NCBI RefSeq assembly: GCF_020991005.1
Contig: NZ_JAJLLW010000005.1
Span: 186,001 to 250,000 of the forward strand
DNA length: 64,000 nucleotides
Source of the DNA: Halomonas sp. CUBES01
GTDB taxonomy: Bacteria; Pseudomonadota; Gammaproteobacteria; Pseudomonadales; Halomonadaceae
Reading direction: 5' to 3'
Part shown: positions 55,070 through 64,000 of the stretch, one piece after another
How positions within the stretch are numbered: the first letter of the stretch is position 1
How the letters are laid out: each line of letters opens with the position of its first letter
Notes under the pieces: model-generated
What the model was told of the DNA's origin: nothing
What the model saw: the letters and a program-made list of their open reading frames with translations, nothing else
Databases searched by the model: none
Made by a program: the position numbers and the translations under genes

Positions 55070-58000
55070 ATGGCTACCTGTTCATCCTTCACTCAACATG
55101 TCTTGTTTATCGATCTGGGCGTGCCTGACTGGCAGCAGCTGATGGCCCAAGCGGCACCCAATGTGAATGTGGTGCTGCTCGATCCTCAGCGCGATGGCCT
55201 GGAACAAGTCGCCGAGGCGCTCGCGGGTTGCCATGCGCTGGAGGCCATCCATATCGTGGCCCACGGGCTTCCTGGGCGGCTCTACCTGGGCAATGCCGTG
55301 GTCGATGCGCAAGCGCTCGACGATCACAGCACCCAGTTGAGCCGCATGGGGGCAGCCTTGAGCGCCGAAGGAAGCTTTCGGCTGTATGCCTGTAACGTGG
55401 CCGAGGGGGATGAGGGCCAGGCGTATCTGGCGGCCTGGGCCGCTGCCACGGGTGTCAGTGTAGCGGCGTCCAGTACGCCGGTAGGGTCGAGTGCCCTGGG
55501 AGGCAACTGGCAGCTGGATCGTCAGGTCGGCGCGATCGATACCCCCGCCTGCTGGAAGACGGCACCGCTCGACTACGCCCACCTGCTGGTCATGAGTGAA
55601 GACTTTGATGACGAGCCGGTGGGGGCCTCGGGCAGTGATTCAATTAGTTACGGCGACTTCACGTTCTATAACAACGCCAATAACAACATTGGCATTATTG
55701 GTGATATTGATGATGCCATGATTACCTCTGCTGGGGACAACGCGGTTTACTACGATCATGACCTGGATGGGGGAATCACATCGCTGGGCTTCCGTGCGAC
55801 GGACGGCAGTGAGTTTGCGCTCAACGGCTTTGAAATCGATGGTGGCCTTGGCGATGCCGCTGTCATTATCGAGGGTAAGCGCAATGGCACGACCCATTAC
55901 ACCGCCAATATTGACCTGGAATCTTCAATGTCGGACGGGGGCGCCAGCTATAGCTATACCGGTGATTATTACGGCGATATTGCCTTCGATGGCTGGGACT
56001 ATCTCGATGAAGTGACATTCTCGATTGATGGCTCGATGGAGTTTGGTGGGCTTGATATAGGGCTTGATGATATCAGCGTCGGGGCGCCGGTAGTGCCCAA
56101 TTCGCCACCAACGCTGACGTCGCCGGGTGAAGATGCCTCATATACCGAAGACAGCGGTGCGGTGGTTGTTGATAGCACCTTCACGGTCGCTGACGACGAT
56201 GGGGATACCATCACCGGCGGCACGGTGTCGATCACCGGCAATCGCGTTGACGGTGACGTGCTGGCGGTGCAGGAGCAGTCGGGGATCACCTCCTCCTACG
56301 ATGCCGCGAACGGGGTATTGACGCTTTCGGGCACGGCGACGCCAGCGGACTACGAAGCCGTGCTGCGCACCTTGACCTTCAATTCGACCAGCGATGGGCC
56401 GACCGACGCAACACGTACCTTGACCTACAGCCTGACGGATTCAGGTAGCGGTTCAGCCGGCACGGCAGTGCAGGATGTCAAGGTCATGCCCGTGAACGAT
56501 GCACCCACCATCGACGACGGGGTGACCTACAACCCTGCCGGGACCGACGAGGATACGACCTCCAGCGGCATACAGGTTTCGAGCATCTTGGCAGACGCAC
56601 ACTATGCCGACCCGGATACCGGGAGCGCTGCCGGCATTGCGGTGACCTCGGTGTCGGCTAACGGGACCTGGCAGTATTCGACGGATGGCACGGACTGGAC
56701 CGACGTCGGCGCCGTATCCGATACGTCGTCTCTACTGTTGTCGTCCAGCACGCAGGTACGCTACGTGCCGGACGGCGAGAACGCGGAAAGCGCCATCTTT
56801 CAGTACCGCGCCTGGGATCAGACCACGGGCTCGGCTTCCACCAACGGCTCGCCCAGCACGGCTGACTCGACCAGCCGTGGCGGCACGACCGCCTTTTCGG
56901 AGAATCAGTCAGGCGTGCTGCTTGACGTTACCGCCGTGAACGATGCGCCGACGCTGGATCCTGGGACGTTTGCCCTGAACGGGACCGACGAGGACACCGT
57001 GTCGGACGCGGTGACGGTGACGGCGCTGTTGAACGATCGCAACTGGGCGGATGTCGATGCCGGGGCGTCGTTGGGCATCGCGGTGACCGGCACGACGGGG
57101 GACGGAACCTGGCAGTATTCCCTGGACGGGACCGACTGGACGGACTTTGGCGCCGTTTCCTCAAGTGAATCGTTGCTGCTTGACGGGGCGACCGAGGTGC
57201 GCTTTAACCCGATCCAGGGCGGCAATGCCAATTTCAGCTTCCGCGCCTGGGATCAGACCACGGGCTCGGCCTCGCTGAAAAACGCGCGGAGCACGGCCGA
57301 CACCACGACCTCGGGGGGCACTACCGCGTTTTCGAGCGCGACGGCAAGTGCCGACGTGGCGGTGTCTGAAATCAATGAAGCCCCAACGCTGTCGGCGACC
57401 GGTTCCAACCCGACCTACATCGAGGGCGCAGCCCGGGCCAACCTCTTCGATTCGGTGACGGCAAGCACCATCGAGGCTGGGCAGTCCTTTACCGCGATGA
57501 CATTGACGGTGACCAACGTGGCCGACGGGGCCAGCGAAGTCCTGACGATCGACGGTTCGGACATTGCGCTGACGGACGGCAACAGCGTCACGACGGCCAC
57601 CCACGGCCTGCCCGTTACGGTGTCTGTCGCGGGCGGTACGGCGACGGTCGGTTTCACCGGGGCGAGCTTGACGGAGGCCCAGCTGCAGACCCTGGTCGAT
57701 GGCCTGAGCTACCGCAACACCAGCGACAACCCCACCACCGGGGCCAGCCGGGTGGTCACGATCACCGGCCTCACCGACGATGGCGGCACGGCCAATGGCG
57801 GTACCGACACCGCCAGTCCCAACCTGCAAAGCACGGTCAGCTTGACCGGTGTGAACGATGCCCCGGTGATCGGCAATTTGGGTGGCGACAGTGTGGCCCT
57901 GGAGGCAGGCGGCGCTGCCGTCGGTATCGACGCTGGTCAAGACGCCGCAGTGGCTAATGCCGATTCGGCTGATTATAACGGCGGTGCCCTGGCCATTACC

Positions 58001-60937
58001 GATAATGGCGGCAACAATACCGCCAGCGGCAACTTTTCGGTGGATGGCACCCAGGTCACTGCGGGCGGGGATGCAACGATTGCGGCTGGCGAGACCATCG
58101 CCGTCGGCGGAACCGCCATTGGTACGGTGCATGCCACCGATGATGGGCAGGGCGGCAACGCTCTGAAGATTCAGTTCGACACGGCCGATGCCACTAATGC
58201 CCGGGTTCAGACCCTGCTGCAGAACCTTGAATGGAGCGCGGCGGCAGGCAGCGGTGCGCAGACCTTCACCGCGACCCTGAGCGACGGCGACGGCACGGCC
58301 AATGGCGGCGACGAGGACGCCACCGCAAACTTTTCACTGACGCTCGGCAATCCGCCGGTGGTCGGCCACTTGGAAGGCGATACGGTCACCTTCAACGAAG
58401 GTGACGGACGCGTTCGGCTCGACCAGGCGGCTAGCGCCACTCTCACCGATGCGGATGCCCCTGCCAGCCTCAATGGCGGCAACCTCACCGCCACTGTCTC
58501 CGCCAATGCGGCGGCGGGCGAGGATGTGCTCACTCTCGATACCAGCGGCGCGGTCTCACTGGGCGGCACCTCGGCGGGTTCCAACGTATCGGTCGGCGGC
58601 ACGGTCGTGGGCACGCTGGGCAATAACCTGGCAGCGGGCAACGATCTGGTGGTGAATTTCAATACCAATGCCACCCTCGCCAGGGTCGAAAGCCTGCTGC
58701 AGGCACTCGGCTACGCCAACGACAGCCAGGACCCCACGGCCGCTCCCCGCACGATCGATGTCACCGTGACCGACAATGACGGCCTGGCCAGCGCCGAGTC
58801 CAGCGTGTTGGTGGCGGTGGTGCCTATCAACGACGCTCCCACTTTCACCACCACGGCCACCGATCCCACCTTCACCGAAGAGGGCGCGGCGGCCAGTCTG
58901 TTCAGCGGCACCGTTATCGACGCCATCGAGTCTGGCGACAACATCGAGCAACTCGAATTGGCCGTCTCAGGTTTGTCCGATGGCGCCGACGAGCAACTCA
59001 TGGTGGATGGCGAGTCCATTGCCTTGACCGACGCCACCGCCGGTACCACCAAGGCCAACGGGTTCGGCTATGCCGTCAGCCTCTCTGGCACGACGGCCAC
59101 CGTCACCTTGAATAAGAGCGACAACGCGGCTAACTGGCAGGCACTGGTGGATGGCCTGGGCTATCGCAATGCCAGCGACGATCCTGACACCACGACCCGT
59201 ACCGCCACCCTCACCGCAGTGAGCGATACGGGGGGCACCGCCAACGGCGGCAGCGACACCACAACCCTCAACCAGGCTTCCCAGGTCACGGTCGTCGCCG
59301 TCAACGACGCCCCCGTCATCGCCATCAACGACGGCCCGAGCGTGCGTACCGGCAATCGTATCACCGTGACCGACACGCATCTGCGAGCGGACGACCCGGA
59401 CGATGACGGCGATGGGCTCACCTACACGCTGGACACACTGCCTGCCAGCGGGACGCTTTCGCTGGACGGTACCGATCTGGTAGTGGGGGATACCTTTACC
59501 CAGCAGGACATCGACGACGGCCTGTTGGCGTTTACCGCAGGAGGCAGTGCGGGGGATGTCAGCTTTGAGGTTACCCTGGCGGATGGCGGCGAAGACGGAG
59601 CAGGCACCGTCAGCGATACGGTCACGCTGAGCGTAACGTCTCCGCCGTCGAGTCCTGATCCTGACCCCGAACCTGAACCCGAGCCCGGACCTATTCAGGT
59701 GACGCCCCCCGAACCGCAGCCACCCACGCCCTCCGGCGTGCCGTCGGTGCGCGAGACGATCACCAATACTGGCAGCAATCCAGGCACCGCCAAGCTGGTC
59801 GAGAACACTGGCAGCACCAACGAGGTGACCGCGACGCTGCCCGGTGGGGTGAGCCTGATCAACGAGGGGGCACGCACGGCGGTGAACCCCGAGCAGGCCC
59901 TGGCCGACCTGATCGCGAGCATCGATGCCCGCCAGCCGACGAACGCGGGCGACCAGACGGGGGTGGCCGGGCAATGGCTCTCCCGACTGGATGAAGGCCT
60001 GCTTGATGTGCGCACCCTGGTGTTGAGCGACAGCGGCTCAGGGTCGACGAATACGCCGATCCAGATCAGCGGCGTGGCGAACGACGACGACTCAGGGGCT
60101 GGCCACCAGGAAGCCTTCGTGATCGATACCCGCTCGCTGCCTGCCGGCAACCAGCTCCAGCTCGATCATATCGACTTTGCCAGCGTGATCGGCGCCACCA
60201 CGATAACGGGTGGGGGCGGTGACAACGTGGTGATCGGCGACGATGCCGATCAGTTCATCGTGCTGGGCGAGGGCGATGACGAACTGCACGGCGGCGGCGG
60301 AGACGACACTATCGGCTCCGAGGGCGGCGACGACCGGCTGTTCGGTGAAGACGGCGACGACACGCTGTTCGGCGGTGCCGGGGCAGACCTGCTGCACGGT
60401 GGTCGCGACACGGACACGGTTCGCTATGAGGGCAGCCGCGATGACTATGTGATCGCTCAGGAATACGGCGTTGTCACGGTGCATTCCAAGGCCGACCCTG
60501 AGGATAGTGACACCCTGGTCAATATCGAGACGTTGACCTTTGCCGATGACGAGCTGGCGCTGAGCTACGACGACGATCTGGCATGGATCACGGGGCTCTA
60601 CGATCAGGTGCTGGGGCGCCAGGCGGATGTCGATGGCATCCAGTACTGGGCGAAGCAGCACGCCGAAGGCCTTGGCAAGAGCGAGATGGCGCGGCTGTTC
60701 ATGACGTCGGAGGAGGCCGGTCAGTCCCTGGACGTGCAGGATGACGGCATCGGGGGTGTGGTGGACACGCTCTACGCGTCGCTGCTCGGCCGCACGGCGG
60801 ATGCCCCAGGCAAGGCCTACTGGGTAGACCAGCTGGAAAGTGGGGCGTCGCTTGGCGATGTGGTTGGCGGCTTCATGGAAGCCGAAGAGATGCGCACCCA
60901 CGACCTTGGCGCGACTCAGTGGGACTTTATTGCGTGA
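55070..60937 (+). CDS. Giant DUF4347-cadherin-RTX-DUF4214 secreted protein
   Basis: A 1955-residue acidic protein, the largest in the window. DUF4347 covers residues ~10-165: IHIVAHGLPG (His65) and FRLYACNVAEG (Cys108), ending GGNWQLD. Next comes a beta-sandwich (~175-345; EDFDDEPVGASG...DDISVG), then many tandem cadherin-like units of ~100-130 residues, many containing NDAP or a variant (VNDAPTIDDG, VNDAPTLDPG, INEAPTLSA, VNDAPVIGNL, INDAPTFTTT, VNDAPVIAIN). Two adjacent units share the GTWQYS-DGTDWT signature. A Pro-rich hinge and the shared RTX plus DUF4214 module ending QWDFIA close the protein. GAGGGT precedes the ATG at 55070. It is likely a T1SS-exported adhesin anchored by the DUF4214 end. 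Confidence 0.88.
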   Translation: MATCSSFTQHVLFIDLGVPDWQQLMAQAAPNVNVVLLDPQRDGLEQVAEALAGCHALEAIHIVAHGLPGRLYLGNAVVDAQALDDHSTQLSRMGAALSAEGSFRLYACNVAEGDEGQAYLAAWAAATGVSVAASSTPVGSSALGGNWQLDRQVGAIDTPACWKTAPLDYAHLLVMSEDFDDEPVGASGSDSISYGDFTFYNNANNNIGIIGDIDDAMITSAGDNAVYYDHDLDGGITSLGFRATDGSEFALNGFEIDGGLGDAAVIIEGKRNGTTHYTANIDLESSMSDGGASYSYTGDYYGDIAFDGWDYLDEVTFSIDGSMEFGGLDIGLDDISVGAPVVPNSPPTLTSPGEDASYTEDSGAVVVDSTFTVADDDGDTITGGTVSITGNRVDGDVLAVQEQSGITSSYDAANGVLTLSGTATPADYEAVLRTLTFNSTSDGPTDATRTLTYSLTDSGSGSAGTAVQDVKVMPVNDAPTIDDGVTYNPAGTDEDTTSSGIQVSSILADAHYADPDTGSAAGIAVTSVSANGTWQYSTDGTDWTDVGAVSDTSSLLLSSSTQVRYVPDGENAESAIFQYRAWDQTTGSASTNGSPSTADSTSRGGTTAFSENQSGVLLDVTAVNDAPTLDPGTFALNGTDEDTVSDAVTVTALLNDRNWADVDAGASLGIAVTGTTGDGTWQYSLDGTDWTDFGAVSSSESLLLDGATEVRFNPIQGGNANFSFRAWDQTTGSASLKNARSTADTTTSGGTTAFSSATASADVAVSEINEAPTLSATGSNPTYIEGAARANLFDSVTASTIEAGQSFTAMTLTVTNVADGASEVLTIDGSDIALTDGNSVTTATHGLPVTVSVAGGTATVGFTGASLTEAQLQTLVDGLSYRNTSDNPTTGASRVVTITGLTDDGGTANGGTDTASPNLQSTVSLTGVNDAPVIGNLGGDSVALEAGGAAVGIDAGQDAAVANADSADYNGGALAITDNGGNNTASGNFSVDGTQVTAGGDATIAAGETIAVGGTAIGTVHATDDGQGGNALKIQFDTADATNARVQTLLQNLEWSAAAGSGAQTFTATLSDGDGTANGGDEDATANFSLTLGNPPVVGHLEGDTVTFNEGDGRVRLDQAASATLTDADAPASLNGGNLTATVSANAAAGEDVLTLDTSGAVSLGGTSAGSNVSVGGTVVGTLGNNLAAGNDLVVNFNTNATLARVESLLQALGYANDSQDPTAAPRTIDVTVTDNDGLASAESSVLVAVVPINDAPTFTTTATDPTFTEEGAAASLFSGTVIDAIESGDNIEQLELAVSGLSDGADEQLMVDGESIALTDATAGTTKANGFGYAVSLSGTTATVTLNKSDNAANWQALVDGLGYRNASDDPDTTTRTATLTAVSDTGGTANGGSDTTTLNQASQVTVVAVNDAPVIAINDGPSVRTGNRITVTDTHLRADDPDDDGDGLTYTLDTLPASGTLSLDGTDLVVGDTFTQQDIDDGLLAFTAGGSAGDVSFEVTLADGGEDGAGTVSDTVTLSVTSPPSSPDPDPEPEPEPGPIQVTPPEPQPPTPSGVPSVRETITNTGSNPGTAKLVENTGSTNEVTATLPGGVSLINEGARTAVNPEQALADLIASIDARQPTNAGDQTGVAGQWLSRLDEGLLDVRTLVLSDSGSGSTNTPIQISGVANDDDSGAGHQEAFVIDTRSLPAGNQLQLDHIDFASVIGATTITGGGGDNVVIGDDADQFIVLGEGDDELHGGGGDDTIGSEGGDDRLFGEDGDDTLFGGAGADLLHGGRDTDTVRYEGSRDDYVIAQEYGVVTVHSKADPEDSDTLVNIETLTFADDELALSYDDDLAWITGLYDQVLGRQADVDGIQYWAKQHAEGLGKSEMARLFMTSEEAGQSLDVQDDGIGGVVDTLYASLLGRTADAPGKAYWVDQLESGASLGDVVGGFMEAEEMRTHDLGATQWDFIA
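60107..60937 (+). repeat. Shared RTX-DUF4214 module, copy 3 (831 bp)
   Basis: Colinear with 51882-52712 and equal in length. The protein it encodes runs from QEAFVIDTRSLP to QWDFIA. Confidence 0.85.
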
Positions 60938-60945
60938 GCGCGAGA

Positions 60946-60997
60946 GTACTAACGTGAGGGTACTAACGCGTTAGTACTGATGCGATAGTACTGATGC
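60946..60997 (+). repeat. Cluster of short GTACT repeats downstream of the giant gene
   Basis: GTACTAACG occurs at 60946 and 60960, and TAGTACTGATGC at 60972 and 60986, a 14/12/14-bp spaced series. It may be slipped-strand duplication debris or a binding-site array before the protease gene. Confidence 0.4.
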
Positions 60998-61065
60998 TAT
61001 TGTCGTTGGTTTAATAGTATTTACGTTATCATTTGGCCTTATGAGTAAACGAGAGGGCATGGTCG

Positions 61066-62262
61066 ATGGTAACGGTTACTCGCGACCCTGAACGCTACCG
61101 GGTTTTACCCGGGGAAGGCTATGATGGTGTGGTGCAGGTATCTGCCGAGGGCTTTTACGGCTCAGGAGTTCTGCTGAACGGCGGCCGAGCCGTGCTGACC
61201 TCCGCGCATGTCATAGAAGGTGCCACCAGCGTGACGGTAAACATGGACACGCCAGCGGGGCAGATTAACGTGCCTGCATCGCAGTATGCACTGCACCCGC
61301 TTTTCGATTCGGCCAATGGCAATGGCGATCTTGCGCTGGTGTGGCTAGGGGCGTCAGCACCGGTCACCGCCGAGCGACGCTCGCTCTACCGTGAAGACGA
61401 CGAGGTGGGCAGCAACATCACTTTGGTGGGTTATGGCCTTCCAGGGGATGGTCTGAACGGATATGTGGAAAGCGGTAGTGTCGCACCGGCCAAGCGCCTT
61501 GCAGAAAACCGGTTCGATACCACCGGGGAGACAATGAAAGACGCCCTGGGGCGCGGTATTGGCTGGGATCCGTTACCCGGCTCCCAACTGATCATTGACT
61601 TCGACAACGGAACCCGCGAAAACGATGCGCTGGGTGCGCTGATGGGGCTTCAAGATACCGGTAGGGGGGCCGCAGAAGGCTTGATTGCACCGGGTGACAG
61701 CGGCGGCCCGGCGTTTATCGACCAGAAGGTCGCGGGGGTGGCGACCTATACCGCATCGCTTGGCCGCAAGGGACAATCCCCTGATGTGAACGACGAGCTG
61801 GACAGCAGCTTCGGCGAGATTGCCTCTTTTCAGCGGGTCAGTCATTACCAGCAGTGGATCGATCAGAGCCTGCGTGTGGCTGACCCGGACGCGCCTACCC
61901 GGCCAGAGGAGGTCGAAACGCACGTGTTTGAAGGCGACGAAGGAACGACGCTTGCGTATTTTTTGCTTGAGTTTAATGGCCAGCGAGACGATCCAGAGCA
62001 GTGGTTGAGCGTCGATTATGCCACTCGAGATGGCACCGCCACCGCCGGGGAAGACTATGTTGCCGTGGCCGATACGCTGATCCTTTATCCGGATGAAACC
62101 CGGGCTGCGATTCCAGTGGAGGTGATCGGTGATGACACCCCGGAGCCCGATGAAACCTTTTACCTCGACGTGTTCAACCCCGTTGGTGGCAGCTTCGGAG
62201 AGGATGTACTCATGCTGACGGCAGTGCGCACCATTCAGGATGATGATGGCTGGATCGCGTAA
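61066..62262 (+). CDS. Trypsin-like serine protease with Calx-beta domain, leaderless
   Basis: A 398-residue protein. Residues ~25-265 are a chymotrypsin-fold protease with triad His48 (LTSAHVIEG), Asp88 (NGDLALVWL) and Ser212 (APGDSGGPAF). Residues ~285-390 form a Calx-beta calcium-binding domain (VDYATRDGTATAGEDYVAV, PDETFYLDVFNP). There is no Sec signal, unusual for this protease family, but the acidic C-terminus DDDGWIA resembles the DFIA ends of the RTX proteins nearby, so type I secretion is likely. GAGAGGG lies about nine bases before the ATG. Downstream of the giant RTX gene, it may process or shed surface proteins; that is inference. Confidence 0.88.
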   Translation: MVTVTRDPERYRVLPGEGYDGVVQVSAEGFYGSGVLLNGGRAVLTSAHVIEGATSVTVNMDTPAGQINVPASQYALHPLFDSANGNGDLALVWLGASAPVTAERRSLYREDDEVGSNITLVGYGLPGDGLNGYVESGSVAPAKRLAENRFDTTGETMKDALGRGIGWDPLPGSQLIIDFDNGTRENDALGALMGLQDTGRGAAEGLIAPGDSGGPAFIDQKVAGVATYTASLGRKGQSPDVNDELDSSFGEIASFQRVSHYQQWIDQSLRVADPDAPTRPEEVETHVFEGDEGTTLAYFLLEFNGQRDDPEQWLSVDYATRDGTATAGEDYVAVADTLILYPDETRAAIPVEVIGDDTPEPDETFYLDVFNPVGGSFGEDVLMLTAVRTIQDDDGWIA

Positions 62263-62558
62263 GGTGCTTTGACTCACAACAGTGTTAGTAACATATACGT
62301 TGCCATCATCTTGAGGAAAGAGGGGACAGGTTCGTGGATCAATCATGATCGAGAGGGCAGTCGGCATGATACGTGCAAACAAGTCACTTGCTTGATGCCG
62401 CTGCCAGAGTGCCTGATGAAATGCCCTGTTCGGCCAATAAGTAAAATTTTTAATAAATCCTTTTAAAACATATATTTATAATTTTAAGCCTGGTTGGCTT
62501 GCGGCCTGGTAGCTGACAGCGAGAACGTATTCGTGTTTCATGACGCTCCAGTTTCTGA

Positions 62559-63827
62559 ATGGTGATGATGCCAGTGAGTGAGTCGTTCTTCTTGTCGGGT
62601 TCTGCTGCCGTGTATTCGCGTTACACCTCTCTCGCGGTTTTTTTGCTGTGTGCCATCGCGCTGGTGGTGCCAAGCGGTTACTCGCTGGGTGCCGTCATGC
62701 TGTTGCTGGGCAGCGGCGTGCTGTTGGCAACTCGCCCATTGCTTCGCTTGGGCCATCAGGACATGTGGGTGATGGCCGTCATGGCAGCGTATGCGCTGGT
62801 TGGCATGCAGTCAGCTCTCTGGGACGGCCAGGGCGTCAGCGGGCTGGATAAACCGCTACGTTTCCTGCTCGCCGTTCCTGCACTATTGCTGGTGGTGGCT
62901 TATCCTCCTCGATTGTCCTGGCTGTGGAGCGGGATCGCCGTGGGGGCGGTTGGCTCGGGTAGCTGGGCCATCTGGCAGAAATTCGCGCTGGAGGTGGAGC
63001 GCGCCACGGGGTATACCCATACGATCCAATTCGGCAATTTGAGCATGCTGCTCGGGGTGCTGTGTATTGCCGCGCTAGGCTGGGCGGTGATTCAGCCGCG
63101 TCGTCACCTGTGGGTGGTGGCCCTGTTAATCGCCGCGCTGTTGGGCGCCCTCGGTTCGCTGTTATCCGGTAGTCGGGGCGGCTGGGTGGGGATTCCTTTC
63201 GTTTTGCTTGTGCTGTTTCGTGCGTATGGCCGCTTTATCTCTCGGAAGTTGCTGGTGGCGATAAGTGGCCTGCTGTTGGTTGCCGGTATCGGCGTTTATG
63301 CCGTTCCTGAGCTGGGCGTGCAAGCCCGAGTGCACCAGGCGTTGGACGAAGTGGCGCGCTATGCAGAGGGTGATAGAAGCCATTCGTCAGTGGGGGCGAG
63401 GTTTGAAATGTGGCGGGGGGCGAGCCATTTGATTACCGAGAAGCCGCTGTTGGGGTGGGGAGACAATGGCTACGCTGACGCCATGCAGGCACTCGGTCAG
63501 GAAGGGGTGATTAATGCCCGGGCCGCCCAGTATGGCCATGCACATAATGAGTTTATTGATAGCCTGGCCAAACGCGGCGTATTGGGTTTGGCGGTGCTGC
63601 TGGCGCTCTATCTAGTCCCGATGCGCTTTTTTGCACAGTCACTGGGGGCGGCAGATTTATCGAGGCGATCCATTGCCACGGCAGGCGTCCTGCTACCGGT
63701 GACGTACATTGATTTTGGCCTGACGCAAACGTTTCTGTCTCATAACAGCGGCGTGATGATGTATGCGTTTTTACTGGCGGTGCTTTGGGGGATTTACGCT
63801 CGACAGGCTAGATCATCGTATTGCTGA
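62559..63827 (+). CDS. waaL: O-antigen ligase-family membrane protein (WaaL-like)
   Basis: A 422-residue integral membrane protein with about 10-12 hydrophobic helices and a large periplasmic loop (about 255-340) holding ARFEMWRGASHLITEKPLLG and the family motif HAHNEFIDSLAKRG, with the conserved His. WaaL ligases join undecaprenyl-linked O-polysaccharide to lipid A-core in the periplasm; Wzy polymerases look alike. Because export here is by Wzm/Wzt, which needs no Wzy, a ligase is the better reading. The start is uncertain (ATG at 62559, 62565 or 62568). The ~300-bp region before it (62263-62558) shows no gene. Confidence 0.8.
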   Translation: MVMMPVSESFFLSGSAAVYSRYTSLAVFLLCAIALVVPSGYSLGAVMLLLGSGVLLATRPLLRLGHQDMWVMAVMAAYALVGMQSALWDGQGVSGLDKPLRFLLAVPALLLVVAYPPRLSWLWSGIAVGAVGSGSWAIWQKFALEVERATGYTHTIQFGNLSMLLGVLCIAALGWAVIQPRRHLWVVALLIAALLGALGSLLSGSRGGWVGIPFVLLVLFRAYGRFISRKLLVAISGLLLVAGIGVYAVPELGVQARVHQALDEVARYAEGDRSHSSVGARFEMWRGASHLITEKPLLGWGDNGYADAMQALGQEGVINARAAQYGHAHNEFIDSLAKRGVLGLAVLLALYLVPMRFFAQSLGAADLSRRSIATAGVLLPVTYIDFGLTQTFLSHNSGVMMYAFLLAVLWGIYARQARSSYC

Positions 63828-63889
63828 GCGCTTACGACATCCGCTGCCTGCACCCAGCCCATGTCGATATCGTCTCTCGATATTAACTG

Positions 63890-63908
63890 AAGGGGCTTGA
63901 TGCCCCTT
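63890..63908. other. Hairpin downstream of waaL
   Basis: AAGGGGC and GCCCCTT form a perfect 7-bp stem with a TTGAT loop. A weak T-tract follows on neither strand, so it is only a possible terminator between waaL and whatever lies to the right. Confidence 0.4.
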
Positions 63909-63928
63909 GCGGCCGATATTCCCGTGCC

Positions 63929-64000
63929 TTACTTTGCTGGGGATGCGGGAGAGGAACCTGAGCCGGTCGGGATTTTATGTGAGTGGCGATGACGGTAGCC
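63929..64000 (-). CDS. Possible 3' end of a gene entering from the right edge
   Basis: On the minus strand a frame is open from the window edge to a TAA at 63929-63931, reading GYRHRHSHKIPTGSGSSPAS and then PAK. Only 23 residues are visible and no family can be named. It could equally be an intergenic open frame. Confidence 0.2.
   Translation of the reverse strand, partial: GYRHRHSHKIPTGSGSSPASPAK

Noticed and set aside
62269..62466. Small plus-strand frame between the protease and waaL
   Set aside because: No ribosome site, no recognisable motif and an untypical composition; treated as intergenic.
62559..63827. Wzy polymerase reading of the WaaL-like gene
   Set aside because: The cluster exports by Wzm/Wzt and has no Wzx, so polymerisation by Wzy is not expected; a ligase is more consistent, though sequence alone does not separate them fully.

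Overview
The window looks like chromosomal DNA of a halophilic gammaproteobacterium, most likely a Halomonas-type organism. This is inferred from GC-rich, GC3-biased core genes, very acidic secreted proteins and the cysD-cysNC, glyA and DUF6447 complement; I could not run a search. No rRNA, tRNA or CRISPR array was seen.

Left part (1-9.4 kb): the end of an SLC13 permease, cysQ and glyA, then a three-gene type I secretion operon (ABC ATPase, membrane fusion protein, TolC-like channel). This is followed without a break by a polyprenyl-phosphate sugar-1-phosphate transferase.

9.4-23.7 kb: a polysaccharide cluster of the ABC-transporter-dependent O-antigen type. It has manC, gmd and rmd (GDP-D-rhamnose supply), wzm/wzt with a Wzt carbohydrate-binding tail, a coiled-coil methyltransferase, and several GT4 glycosyltransferases including one 1148-residue protein with three fused GT-B units. 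The content resembles the Pseudomonas A-band D-rhamnan locus. A WaaL-type ligase lies at the far right end.

24.2-36.2 kb: a cysteine-free, codon-optimised DUF4214/RTX protein behind a long structured leader is the best candidate for a surface-layer protein. Then come a TPR-sulfotransferase, a broken SLC13 gene, cysD and cysNC (PAPS synthesis), a SapC-family protein and a second DUF4214/RTX protein. T1SS, O-antigen genes and an RTX protein with an N-terminal DUF4214 domain together recall the Caulobacter RsaA S-layer system, here combined with a complete PAPS make-use-recycle set.

36.2-44.5 kb: a scarred region with an OGFr-like pseudogene, imperfect ~97-bp repeats, an orphan long flgK, an IS30 remnant, a third DUF4214/RTX paralogue and an integrase remnant. 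A 49-bp near-perfect direct repeat brackets the third paralogue.

44.5-62.3 kb: three giant secreted RTX proteins (1441, 1091 and 1955 aa) that share a C-terminal RTX plus DUF4214 module. Two start with a DUF4347 domain that has a caspase-like His/Cys pattern. Between and after them lie small DUF6447 and lipoprotein genes, an outer-membrane barrel, collar-domain proteins and a leaderless trypsin/Calx-beta protease. The shared modules and truncated copies point to repeated duplication and recombination.
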